From: an uncultured Oscillospiraceae bacterium
Lineage (GTDB): Bacteria; Bacillota; Clostridia; Oscillospirales; Oscillospiraceae
Length of the DNA stretch: 14,905 nt
Assembly (NCBI GenBank): GCA_910587505.1
Contig: CAJULD010000061.1
Span: 1-14,905, forward strand
Reading direction: 5' to 3'
Shown: in pieces, positions 1 through 6,785 of the stretch
How the letters are laid out: every line of letters starts with the position of its first letter
Numbering within the stretch: position 1 is the stretch's first letter
The notes under the pieces: generated by a model
Seen by the model: only the letters and a program-made list of their open reading frames with translations
Databases searched by the model: none
What the model was told of the DNA's origin: nothing
Translations under genes and position numbers: made by a program

Positions 1-11
1 TTCCCGGAAAA

Positions 12-68
12 GGGCAAAACTGCCCCTCTCTGAAGTCCTTTTTACTCCTTTTTCTCTCAGGAAAAAGG
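12..68. repeat. Two small hairpins at the left edge
   Basis: GGGCA (12-16) pairs with TGCCC (21-25) around a 4-nt loop. CCTTTTTC (47-54) pairs perfectly with GAAAAAGG (61-68) around a 6-nt loop. T-rich sequence lies between them. They could be transcription-stop structures for a gene entering from the left, or leader structures of the predicted leftward transcript starting near position 153. The sequence does not decide between these. No coding region is supported in 1-297. Confidence 0.3.
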
Positions 69-92
69 GCGTATGCCGTCTGTTTGCAATAT

Positions 93-124
93 GTATGGTA
101 CAGAATTGGTATTCTGTACCATAC
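93..124. repeat. Perfect 14-bp inverted repeat with 4-nt loop
   Basis: GTATGGTACAGAAT (93-106) is followed by TGGT (107-110) and the exact reverse complement (111-124). No T-run follows on either strand, so it is not a classic intrinsic terminator. It lies about 30-60 nt downstream of the predicted start site of the leftward promoter at 160-187, so it may be a dyad operator or an RNA hairpin in that leader. What binds it is unknown. Confidence 0.6.
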
Positions 125-159
125 CGGGGTCAAAAAAAGAATCCCCTGCGGCCGGAACA

Positions 160-187
160 ATTATATCACGCCTTTTGGATTTGTGAA
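160..187 (-). promoter_or_regulatory. Predicted leftward sigma-70 promoter with extended -10
   Basis: On the minus strand TTCACA (182-187, -35, one mismatch to consensus) is followed by a 16-bp spacer and a perfect TATAAT (160-165). A TG at the extended -10 position (TGATATAAT) strengthens it. Transcription would start near 153 and run off the left edge. No start codon with a convincing ribosome site lies between it and position 1, so the gene served is outside the window. The kinase gene at 298-1572 ends upstream and points the same way. Confidence 0.55.
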
Positions 188-191
188 GCGC

Positions 192-227
192 CATTGCGAA
201 AATCTACCTCATTTGCGAAAAATTTGT
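192..227 (+). promoter_or_regulatory. LytTR-like box upstream of the leftward promoter
   Basis: The 17-mer at 211-227 (ATTTGCGAAAAATTTGT) matches 16 of 17 bases of one of the two boxes in the leader of the response-regulator gene (2358-2374, read on the minus strand). A weaker copy begins at 192 and shares the core TTGCGAAAA; the start-to-start distance is 19 bp. LytTR regulators usually bind paired direct repeats 21-22 bp apart, so the second half-site is doubtful. The position just upstream of the predicted -35 at 182-187 would suit activation. Binding by the regulator at 1605-2339 is inferred. Confidence 0.45.
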
Positions 228-251
228 AGCTTTACACAAATATTCCCCGGA

Positions 252-292
252 GGGCAGGCCGCCTGCTCCACAAATGAGCAGAGGACCTGCCC
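252..292 (-). terminator. Two-tier stem-loop after the sensor kinase gene
   Basis: Outer arms GGGCAGG (252-258) and CCTGCCC (286-292) enclose inner arms CTGCTC (263-268) and GAGCAG (276-281). The structure begins 6 nt past the kinase stop codon on the minus strand. The downstream T-tract is poor, so it may be a weak terminator or mainly an mRNA 3'-end stabiliser. Confidence 0.45.
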
Positions 293-297
293 ACCGG

Positions 298-1572
298 TTA
301 TTTTTCCGGCAGGAAGAGCACCGCCTGTACCCGGAAGCGCCCCTCCTCCCACTGGCTGCGGAAGATTCCGCCGTACCGGCTCACAATGGCCCGGACGCTG
401 CGCAGTCCCATCCCGTGCCCTTCCTCCCTGGGGCCCGCAGGCAGTCCGTCGCTGCTGAATTCCACCGGGGTGGGGCACCCGTTATCCGCCAGCAGCATCA
501 GCCGCCGGTTTTCCGTCAGCTCCACTTTCAGCTCAATCCAACGCTCCTCCTTTTCCAGCTTCTGACAGGCCTGAATGGCGTTTTCCAGCACATTTGCCAG
601 CATGATGCAGATATCCATCTCACTGTAGGGCAGCTCCGCCGGAATCTCCGCGCCGGCCTGCACGCGGCAGCCGCTCTCCTCTGCCTGGGCGATATAGGAC
701 GCCAGAACGGCGTTGACGGCCGTGTTGGCGCACCATCTCTTCTGGTTGATGGCGGCCAGCTTTCCCCGCAGCTCCCGGACATACTGCCGGGCCTCGCCGG
801 AGTCCCCCTGCCGCAGCAGCCCCTCCAGCACGATCAGATGGTGGCGCATGTCGTGGCGGTAGATTCGCTCCAGCTCCATTTTCCGGCAGATGGCGGCATA
901 GTCCTGGCGCTGGCGCTCCAATTGCCGGCTGCTTTCATAGCTCTGCATCTGCTGCCAGAGGGCGTGAAAAATCGTCAGATAGGTCAGGGGCATCAGGATC
1001 ATAACAAGGAGGATGGCGGCCAACCCGGTCCCGTCCGGCATCGGATATCCCACCGGGACAGCGGTCACCATAATCAGCAGGTAGTACACTCCGCCTATGG
1101 CGGCAAAGAGGTTCCACCCCTTCCCGATTTTGCTTTGCAGCTCCAGGTAGGGACGGCGCAGATACTTCCAGAATATATATTCCGCGATCGGAAACAGAAC
1201 CAGCCGGCTGATCAGCATCACCGCATAGGAGCCGCCCGTCAGACGGTCCAGGAAATTGGTAATCTGCAAAATCCAGAAGCAGACGGTGTCCGTCAGACAG
1301 AAGAGGAAGAAAAACCGGCCGTTCCGGTATTTTGACAGGACGAAAAACAGGGCCATACTGGGGAGGGTGCAGGTAAAAAAGGCCGCGCGCATGATAATGC
1401 CATGCCCCATGCACAGCATCAGCAGCACATTACCCGCCAGCAGCGCCAGCCAACCGGCAAAGCTGAGGAGCAGCGTTCTCCGCCAGGGATACCTGGGCTC
1501 GAACAGCAGCAGGAACAGAACCACAATATGAAGCATCGACCACAGAAATGAGATATCACGCAATACCGCCAT
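298..1572 (-). CDS. AgrC-type GHKL sensor histidine kinase
   Basis: Predicted membrane sensor kinase of 424 residues that would phosphorylate the LytTR regulator encoded just upstream. The N-terminal ~200 residues are hydrophobic with roughly six membrane spans, the usual layout of AgrC/peptide-pheromone kinases. The cytoplasmic part has the phospho-acceptor motif RHDMRHH (H240 is the likely acceptor), an N box NVLENAIQ (residues 327-334), DNG (363-365) and the G box GHGMGL (385-390), defining a GHKL ATPase domain. The start at 1572 is chosen because GAGGAGGG lies 7-8 nt upstream. The reading frame stays open to 2106, but that extension lies inside the regulator gene. The gap to the regulator gene is 32 nt, so the two form an operon. 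The signal sensed is unknown; no pheromone gene is visible in the window. Confidence 0.9.
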   Translation of the reverse strand: MAVLRDISFLWSMLHIVVLFLLLFEPRYPWRRTLLLSFAGWLALLAGNVLLMLCMGHGIIMRAAFFTCTLPSMALFFVLSKYRNGRFFFLFCLTDTVCFWILQITNFLDRLTGGSYAVMLISRLVLFPIAEYIFWKYLRRPYLELQSKIGKGWNLFAAIGGVYYLLIMVTAVPVGYPMPDGTGLAAILLVMILMPLTYLTIFHALWQQMQSYESSRQLERQRQDYAAICRKMELERIYRHDMRHHLIVLEGLLRQGDSGEARQYVRELRGKLAAINQKRWCANTAVNAVLASYIAQAEESGCRVQAGAEIPAELPYSEMDICIMLANVLENAIQACQKLEKEERWIELKVELTENRRLMLLADNGCPTPVEFSSDGLPAGPREEGHGMGLRSVRAIVSRYGGIFRSQWEEGRFRVQAVLFLPEK

Positions 1573-1604
1573 CGTTCTGCCCTCCTCAAAAATATGATGA
1601 ATCC

Positions 1605-2339
1605 CTATCTCAGCACGTTGAGCCAGTAGTCGCTCCATTGCTGCCTGACCTGCGCGGCCAGGCCCCTGGTCAGGGGTACCCGGTCTCCGCCGTCCAGCAG
1701 AAGAAAATGCTTCTCCACGGCGGCGACATAGTGCAAATTGACCACAAAGCTTGCGCCGCAGGGGATAAATCCATCGGCAGCCAGAAGCGGCGCCGTCTCC
1801 TCCCGGAAGGAGCCCCGCAGCGTTTTGCCGTCCACCTTCTCTCCGCCGAAAAGGTGGTAGCGCACCGCCCGGCCCACCAGCTCCGCATACATGATCCTGT
1901 CCAGCCGGGCCAGCTGCATCCCGGTTTTTGTCTTGACGGTGATGCAGGCGTCCCGCTGCCGCTCCATCGCCGCGACAGCCTGATCCAGAACGGGGTAGAG
2001 CTGCCGGGGGACCACCGGCTTCATGAGATAGTAGAACGCATGAGCCGCGTAGGACTCCACCGCGTACTCCGGCGAGAAGGAAAGATACACAAGGGCTCCC
2101 GCGCACCCCTGCTCCCGCAGCTTCATCCCCAGCTCAATGCCGGACAGTCCCGGCATCAGCACATCCAGCACGTATATGTCAAACTCCCCGGCCCCCTCCG
2201 CCGACAGCAGCTCCTGGCCGGAGGCGAACACGGACAGCTTTACCGTCCATTCCGGCCGCTGGGCCGCGTACTCCCGCAGCAGGCGTCCTATTGCCTCCCG
2301 CTGCTCCGCTTCATCGTCACACAGAGCTATTTTCAGCAT
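1605..2339 (-). CDS. LytTR-family response regulator
   Basis: A 244-residue two-domain DNA-binding regulator. The receiver domain (about 1-120) has the acidic pair D8-D9 in CDDE, phospho-acceptor D59 in the VLDVLMPG context, S87 and K107 (LMKP). The C-terminal part (about 140-244) reads as a LytTR domain, the beta-type DNA-binding fold of AgrA, VirR and LytR. The start at 2339 begins MLKIALCDDE, the usual receiver N-terminus, with GAGGGAGG just upstream. The frame is open back to 2432, but that leader has no family similarity. It is the first gene of the pair with the kinase at 298-1572. Two 17-bp direct repeats in its leader (2358-2395) suggest autoregulation. It is complete, with all key receiver residues present. 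Confidence 0.93.
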   Translation of the reverse strand: MLKIALCDDEAEQREAIGRLLREYAAQRPEWTVKLSVFASGQELLSAEGAGEFDIYVLDVLMPGLSGIELGMKLREQGCAGALVYLSFSPEYAVESYAAHAFYYLMKPVVPRQLYPVLDQAVAAMERQRDACITVKTKTGMQLARLDRIMYAELVGRAVRYHLFGGEKVDGKTLRGSFREETAPLLAADGFIPCGASFVVNLHYVAAVEKHFLLLDGGDRVPLTRGLAAQVRQQWSDYWLNVLR

Positions 2340-2357
2340 GGCGCCTCCCTCGTGCAG

Positions 2358-2395
2358 ACAAATTTTTCGCAAAACACTACAAATTTCTCGCAAAA
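2358..2395 (-). promoter_or_regulatory. Two direct 17-bp boxes, candidate LytTR binding site
   Basis: Read in the gene direction, TTTTGCGAGAAATTTGT (2395-2379) and TTTTGCGAAAAATTTGT (2374-2358) differ at one base and start 21 bp apart, the two-turn spacing typical of LytTR-regulator sites. They lie between the predicted start site (about 2416) and the start codon of the regulator gene. That places them downstream of the promoter, where binding would more naturally block transcription than activate it. A near-identical box occurs at 211-227. Confidence 0.65.
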
Positions 2396-2422
2396 TTGCA
2401 AAAAGAAGCTTTTTTCGTGGTA

Positions 2423-2452
2423 AGTATAGCATATTTCAAATGCAATTGTCAA
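2423..2452 (-). promoter_or_regulatory. Sigma-70 promoter of the regulator-kinase operon
   Basis: On the minus strand a perfect TTGACA (2447-2452), an 18-bp spacer and TATACT (2423-2428). Predicted start near 2416, giving a leader of about 75 nt. It begins only about 6 bp past the terminator hairpin of the upstream chemoreceptor gene, so the operon looks insulated from that transcript. Confidence 0.75.
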
Positions 2453-2488
2453 GCAAAAGGGGCTCTTTGCATCGCTGCAAAGAGCCCC
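2453..2488 (-). terminator. Rho-independent terminator of the chemoreceptor gene
   Basis: A perfect 13-bp stem, GGGGCTCTTTGCA (2459-2471) with its complement at 2476-2488 around a 4-nt loop. On the minus strand it is followed by CTTTTGCTT. It begins 25 nt past the stop codon of the gene at 2514-4487. Confidence 0.85.
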
Positions 2489-2513
2489 TGCATCACGCCT
2501 GGCTGCTATATCA

Positions 2514-4487
2514 TCAGTCTTTTGCAAGAGTGAACTCATCCACCAGCTGCTTGAGACTGGCCGCCTCAGCGGACAGCTCCTCGCTGGCCGCGGCGCTCTC
2601 CTGAGCGGTGGCGCTGTTGGTCTGCACCACGGCGGAGATCTGTCCGACCCCCTCCGTAACCTGGGTAATGGCGGCGGTCTGATTCTCCACGGCCGATACC
2701 ACAATCTCCATCTGCGTGGTCACGTTACCGGCGTTAACGCTGGTCCTTTCCAGGGATTCGGTAACCAGACTCACTGCCCGGCTGCCCTCGGACACGGCGG
2801 CGATGGACCCGCTGATCAGCTCCTTGGTGGCTTTGGCGGCCTCGTCAGACTTGGAGGCAAGGTTGCGCACCTCGTCGGCCACCACCGCAAACCCCTTGCC
2901 CGCAGAGCCCGCCCGCGCGGCCTCCACGGCGGCGTTCAGCGCCAGGATGTTGGTCTGGAAGGCAATGTTCTCGATGGTGGCAATGATCTTGGAAATCTCC
3001 TCGGAGGCGGCGGATATCTTCCCCATCGCCGTGTTCAGCTCGCCCACATGCTCCACGCTGATTCCCAGCTGAGCGCCGGCCTGCTCCACAAACTGGCCCG
3101 CCTGCGCGGCGGCGGCGGCGGTCTGCTTTGCGCTGTCCGAAATATCGCTGATGGTGGCCGCCAGCTCCTCCACGGCGCTGGCCTGCTCGATGGAGCCCTG
3201 GCTCAGCGTCTGTGCGCCGACGGATACCTGACCGCTGGCAGAGGATACCTGGGCCGCGGCGGCGTCGATCTGACGCATGGTGCCGCTCAGCTCCTGCTTC
3301 AGATTGCGCATGGACAGCAGAATGCTCTGAAATTCTCCCACATAGGCGTCCCGGTGACTGGAGCGCACGTCGAAGTTCTTGTTGGCCATCTCCGCCAGCA
3401 GATAGCGGATATCGTTGATGATGGCGTTCAGCGCCGTCACCATTTCCGCCGTCGAGCGAATCAGATCCGCCGTCTCGTCCTTCCCGGTGGTCTGGGGAAC
3501 CGGCGAATGCAGGTCGCCCTGGACCAGCAGCTTCATCCGGTCGGCGCAGGCCCGCATGGGCGCGCTGATATTGCCGGACAGCTTCAGCGCCACCACAATG
3601 GAAGCCAGAATGGAGGCGGCGATCACCAGCAGGTTAATCATGATACTGAAATATGTATCGGCCAGATATTCCGATTGCAGCGCCGTGACCGCCACGCTCC
3701 AGCCGTCCGTCCCCCTCACGGCGGCATAGGCGGTAAACCAGTCCTCGCCGGCGTCCCGGAAGCTGCCGAAGCCGTTCTTTCCCTGCCGCATATCGGCATG
3801 AATCGCGGCCAGCGCCTTCTTTGACGGGTCGCTCTGGGCCTCCCGCTCCACATTCTGAGTGGTGATGGTGTCCAGCGTAACGTCGGCGATGGTGTCGCCG
3901 GACTTGTTAATCATATAGGCACGGCTGCTCTGGCCTACCTTGATGGAGGAAACGATATCGTTGAGGAAGGTCTCCGGCGGCACAAAGTATACCACGCCCA
4001 CGACCTGCCCGCCCTGGCTTCCGCCGGCATAAATCGGCGCGGCCACCATGATGGACAGCTCCCCGGTAATCTTGCTGACCAGCGGCTCGGAGACATACGC
4101 GCTGCCCTGCATGGCCTGCCGCACATATTCCCGGTCCGAATAGTCCTTTCCATCGAAAATGCTGTAGCCGTTCGCGCCGATGACGTTGCCGCGCTGGAAG
4201 CCGTGCATGCCCACGCGCTCGTCAATAATCGCCCGCTTTTCCTCCACCGGCGTCTCCGCGTCGGACAGCTGCGGGATACAGCCCGTGTCTACGGCCACAT
4301 TCATATAGGCAATCAGCTCCTGCTCGATTCGCTCCGCCGCCAGCACTGCGGTTTCGCTCATCATCTGATTGACTGTGGCGATGGTGCTCCGGTAATTGAG
4401 CATAATACTCGCCGCGCCCACCGCCACCAGCGCGGTCAGAACCGTTGCCATCAGGCATATTGTGATTTTCCTGCGGATACTTTTCAT
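2514..4487 (-). CDS. Methyl-accepting chemotaxis protein (dCache-HAMP-MCP)
   Basis: A 657-residue transmembrane chemoreceptor that would control the CheA kinase in response to an extracellular ligand. TM1 is at about 8-30, followed by an extracellular double-Cache-type domain (about 35-278) with the family signature DYSDREYVRQAM, then SEPLVSKITGE. TM2 is at about 281-303, with HAMP after it. The signalling hairpin tip is at 506-527 (ENIAFQTNILALNAAVEAAR), continuing GKGFAVVADEVRNLA. No C-terminal CheR-tethering pentapeptide is present. The ATG at 4487 is preferred because GAGGTG sits about 8 nt upstream; an in-frame TTG at 4502 is the alternative. It is monocistronic, with its own promoter (4541-4570) and terminator (2453-2488). 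The ligand cannot be assigned from sequence by eye. No other chemotaxis gene is in the window. Confidence 0.95.
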   Translation of the reverse strand: MKSIRRKITICLMATVLTALVAVGAASIMLNYRSTIATVNQMMSETAVLAAERIEQELIAYMNVAVDTGCIPQLSDAETPVEEKRAIIDERVGMHGFQRGNVIGANGYSIFDGKDYSDREYVRQAMQGSAYVSEPLVSKITGELSIMVAAPIYAGGSQGGQVVGVVYFVPPETFLNDIVSSIKVGQSSRAYMINKSGDTIADVTLDTITTQNVEREAQSDPSKKALAAIHADMRQGKNGFGSFRDAGEDWFTAYAAVRGTDGWSVAVTALQSEYLADTYFSIMINLLVIAASILASIVVALKLSGNISAPMRACADRMKLLVQGDLHSPVPQTTGKDETADLIRSTAEMVTALNAIINDIRYLLAEMANKNFDVRSSHRDAYVGEFQSILLSMRNLKQELSGTMRQIDAAAAQVSSASGQVSVGAQTLSQGSIEQASAVEELAATISDISDSAKQTAAAAAQAGQFVEQAGAQLGISVEHVGELNTAMGKISAASEEISKIIATIENIAFQTNILALNAAVEAARAGSAGKGFAVVADEVRNLASKSDEAAKATKELISGSIAAVSEGSRAVSLVTESLERTSVNAGNVTTQMEIVVSAVENQTAAITQVTEGVGQISAVVQTNSATAQESAAASEELSAEAASLKQLVDEFTLAKD

Positions 4488-4540
4488 CTCTCTGCACCTC
4501 AATCTTTACCGCCATTCTTTCCCGGCGGCCTATTGCATTT

Positions 4541-4570
4541 ATTATATGAGGGGAAACCCCTTCTTGTCAA
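4541..4570 (-). promoter_or_regulatory. Consensus sigma-70 promoter of the chemoreceptor gene
   Basis: On the minus strand a perfect TTGACA (4565-4570), an 18-bp spacer and a perfect TATAAT (4541-4546). The spacer contains the dyad GGGGTTTCCCC (4550-4560 on the + strand as GGGGAAACCCC), a possible operator. No motility-type (sigma-28) promoter was recognised. Confidence 0.8.
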
Positions 4571-4610
4571 TCATTTTAGCTCAATCCCACGGAACAAAAA
4601 TTTTGGCGCA

Positions 4611-4638
4611 GGGCGGCAGCCGTCCAAAGAGGCCGCCC
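4611..4638. repeat. 7-bp inverted repeat between divergent promoters
   Basis: GGGCGGC (4611-4617) and GCCGCCC (4632-4638) are complementary across a 14-nt loop, immediately upstream of the -35 of the lipoylation operon promoter. It may be an operator, or chance in GC-rich DNA. Confidence 0.3.
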
Positions 4639-4644
4639 CCGGTG

Positions 4645-4673
4645 TTGACTTTTCCCCGCCGGGGCCTTATACT
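4645..4673 (+). promoter_or_regulatory. Promoter of the lipoylation operon
   Basis: TTGACT (4645-4650, five of six consensus bases), a 17-bp spacer and TATACT (4668-4673). Predicted start near 4680, only about 22 nt before the ATG at 4702. The spacer contains CCCCGCCGGGG (4654-4664). Confidence 0.7.
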
Positions 4674-4701
4674 GTCCGGTAGAAGGAGAGGAGCGGGCGG
4701 A

Positions 4702-5652
4702 ATGATAACCATCTACAGCCATTCTACGGATCCGTACTATAATCTGGCCTTTGAGGAATACATTTTTACTGCCCTCCGGGAGGAGGACGTCTTCCTGCTG
4801 TGGCGGAACAGGCCGTGCGTGGTGGTAGGCAGTTATCAGAACATCTGCCGGGAGGTCCGCTTCCCCGCCCTGCGGCAGCGGGGCGTTCCGGTGCTGCGCC
4901 GGATCTCCGGCGGCGGCACGGTCTACCACGATCCGGGGAATGTCAACTACTCCCTGATTACCCGGCAGGAAAGCGGCGGCGCGGACTACGGGCCCGGTCT
5001 GTCACTCATTCTGGAGGCGCTGGGCGCCGCCGGGGTCCCCGCCCGGCGGGACCGGACGAGCGATCTGGTCATCGGCACGGAAAAAATTTCCGGAAACGCC
5101 CAGCGCGTGGCGGGCGGGCGGCTGCTGCACCACGGCACGCTGCTGTTCGACGCGGACCTGGAGGCGCTGGAGGAGCTCTCCGTCCGGGGGAAGGGCGGTC
5201 ATATCCGGAGCAGGGGCACGCCCTCCGTGGTCCGGGCCGTAACCAATATCCGGCCTCATCTGGCGGAGGATATGACGATTGAGGCGTTCCAGGAGCGCCT
5301 GCTGGACTACATGGTCCCGGATGCCGCCTGCCGTCTGGAGCCAACGGCGGAACACGCCGCCGCCGCTGCGCGTCTGGCGGAGGAAAAGTACCACAGCTGG
5401 GAATGGACCTGGGGAAAGACGCCGGCTTTCACCTGTCACAGGTCCGGCATCCTCGGCGGGGAACCCGTCACCATATCCTATCAGGCGAGAAAGGGCGTGC
5501 TGTCCGCCCCGCGGATCGACAGCCCCCTGATCGACGGCGGCAGGGCAGCCGCCCTGCTCGACGGCGCAAGACTGGATCCGGCGGAGCTGGAGGATGTCTG
5601 CCGGATTCTGGCCGGGGAACACGCCGCCGCACTCTGGGAGATGCTTTTATAA
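4702..5652 (+). CDS. lplA: Lipoate-protein ligase A family protein 1
   Basis: A 316-residue enzyme predicted to attach lipoate (via lipoyl-AMP) to the lysine of a lipoyl domain. The family core is intact: RRISGGGTVYHDPGN (66-80) forms the adenylate/lipoate pocket, and K128 in KISGNAQ is the conserved lysine. A C-terminal accessory domain (about 245-316) matches the LplA C-terminal lobe, and total length is close to E. coli LplA (337). The start at 4702 follows the purine-rich GGAGAGGAG; the frame is open back to 4396, but that extension covers the promoter region. It is first of four co-oriented genes, and the next start is 27 nt after its stop. The likely local substrate is the lipoyl carrier at 5680-5919. 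The exact acyl donor (lipoate or octanoate) cannot be read from sequence. Confidence 0.9.
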   Translation: MITIYSHSTDPYYNLAFEEYIFTALREEDVFLLWRNRPCVVVGSYQNICREVRFPALRQRGVPVLRRISGGGTVYHDPGNVNYSLITRQESGGADYGPGLSLILEALGAAGVPARRDRTSDLVIGTEKISGNAQRVAGGRLLHHGTLLFDADLEALEELSVRGKGGHIRSRGTPSVVRAVTNIRPHLAEDMTIEAFQERLLDYMVPDAACRLEPTAEHAAAAARLAEEKYHSWEWTWGKTPAFTCHRSGILGGEPVTISYQARKGVLSAPRIDSPLIDGGRAAALLDGARLDPAELEDVCRILAGEHAAALWEMLL

Positions 5653-5679
5653 AGGCTGTATTATAAAGGAGAAGAAACC

Positions 5680-5919
5680 ATGGAAAAGCAACTGTCCCTC
5701 CCCCGCCTGCGGGCGGAAATGACCAGCGGCGTACTGTGCGCGTGGCTGAAGGAGGAAGGGGAACCGGTGGCGGCGGGAGAGCCGCTCTATGAGATCGAAA
5801 CGGACAAGGTGGTCAATCAGATCGAGGCGCCGGAGCCCGGCGTGCTGAAAAAGCAGCTGCGGGAGGAGGGCGACGAGCTGACCCCCGGCGCACCGGTGGC
5901 GATTCTGGAAACGGAGTGA
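5680..5919 (+). CDS. Free-standing lipoyl-domain carrier protein
   Basis: A complete 79-residue protein that is a single biotinyl/lipoyl-attachment domain. It resembles the first domain of 2-oxoacid dehydrogenase E2 subunits: an N-terminal LPRLRAEMTSGVL strand, then EIETDKVVNQIEAPEPG with K43 in the ETDKV turn as predicted lipoylation site. The domain ends at residue 79 without the linker, E1/E3-binding domain or acyltransferase core of an E2. It is not GcvH-like, which would be about 125 residues. AAAGGAG lies about 8 nt before the ATG. It sits between a ligase and lipoyl synthase, with 5 nt to the latter, so modification in place is very likely. A frameshifted E2 is unlikely because lipA follows at once. 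Biotin is an alternative cofactor, but the TDKV motif and neighbours favour lipoate. Confidence 0.88.
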   Translation: MEKQLSLPRLRAEMTSGVLCAWLKEEGEPVAAGEPLYEIETDKVVNQIEAPEPGVLKKQLREEGDELTPGAPVAILETE

Positions 5920-5924
5920 GGACC

Positions 5925-6785
5925 ATGGAGAGGAAACCGGAGTGGCTCAAGGTACGATACAACCAGCAGGCCGTGGAGGAAGTGGCGCAGCTGCTGGGCG
6001 AACTGAAGCTGAACACCGTGTGCAGGGAGGCCAACTGCCCCAATCTGGGGGAATGCTACCGCAGGCACACGGCAACCTTTATGATTCTGGGCAGCGCCTG
6101 CACCCGGAACTGCCGGTTCTGCGACGTGACCTCCGGCCGCCCGCTGCCGCCGGACCCGGAGGAACCGGAAAATGTGGCCATCGCCGCCAGACGGCTGGGA
6201 CTGCGTCACGTGGTGTTGACCTGTCCCACAAGGGACGACCTGCCGGACGGCGGCGCGGAGCAGTTTGCGCGGACCATCCGCGCTATCCGCAGGGAATGTC
6301 CGGGGACGACGGTGGAAACCCTGATCTCCGATATGAAAATGAACACGGACGCGCTGGACGTGGTAATCGCCGCTCATCCGGAGGTGCTCAACCACAACGT
6401 GGAAACCGTGCGGGAGCTGCAGGCGGCGGTCCGCCCCCAGGCGGACTACCATCGCAGCCTGGACGTACTGCGCTATTGCCGGGATAAGGACGAAACCCTG
6501 CTGATCAAAACCGGCTTTATGGTGGGTCTGGGGGAGACGGAGGAGCAGATTGAGGCCCTGATGGACGACGCGCTGGCCGCCGGGGTGGATATCCTGACCA
6601 TCGGCCAGTACCTCCAGCCCTCCCCGGCGCACTATCCGCTGGCGCGGTACGCCACGCCGGAGGATTTCGCCCGGTACAGGGCAGCAGCCCTGGCAAAAGG
6701 CTTCCGGTACGTGGCCTCCGCGCCGCTGGCCAGAAGCTCCTACAAAGCGTGGGAAGCGCTGGAGGGCATCCATGATCTACATTGA
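5925..6785 (+). CDS. lipA: Lipoyl synthase (radical SAM)
   Basis: A 286-residue radical-SAM enzyme predicted to insert two sulfurs into octanoyl-lysine on a carrier domain. Both iron-sulfur sites are present: the auxiliary cluster cysteines C33, C38 and C44 (CREANCPNLGEC) and the SAM cluster C59, C63, C66 (CTRNCRFC). RSSY at 270-273 supplies the usual serine ligand of the auxiliary cluster. Also typical are NHNVETV, ADYHRSLDVL, GFMVGLGETEEQI and GQYLQPS. Two segments differ from E. coli LipA: TCPTRDD where TSVDRDD is usual, and ISDMKM where VPDFRG is usual. The protein therefore appears to be a diverged subfamily. The ATG at 5925 is preferred; a GTG at 5916 is in frame but overlaps the upstream stop codon. 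It overlaps the next gene by 14 nt. Confidence 0.92.
   Translation: MERKPEWLKVRYNQQAVEEVAQLLGELKLNTVCREANCPNLGECYRRHTATFMILGSACTRNCRFCDVTSGRPLPPDPEEPENVAIAARRLGLRHVVLTCPTRDDLPDGGAEQFARTIRAIRRECPGTTVETLISDMKMNTDALDVVIAAHPEVLNHNVETVRELQAAVRPQADYHRSLDVLRYCRDKDETLLIKTGFMVGLGETEEQIEALMDDALAAGVDILTIGQYLQPSPAHYPLARYATPEDFARYRAAALAKGFRYVASAPLARSSYKAWEALEGIHDLH

Noticed and set aside
1573..2106. N-terminal extension of the sensor kinase frame
   Set aside because: It lies inside the regulator gene, has no family-like sequence, and a strong ribosome site marks the start at 1572.
274..2423. Long + strand frames opposite the two-component genes (274-1335, 1548-2423)
   Set aside because: They are shadows of the kinase and regulator, which have full motif sets on the minus strand.
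4396..4701. N-terminal extension of ligase 1
   Set aside because: It crosses both divergent promoters and the 5' end of the chemoreceptor gene; family similarity begins at MITIYSHSTDPYYNLAFEEY.
5680..5919. Lipoyl protein as a frameshifted E2 fragment
   Set aside because: It has a good ribosome site, a complete domain, and lipA begins 5 nt after its stop, leaving no remnant of an E2 core.
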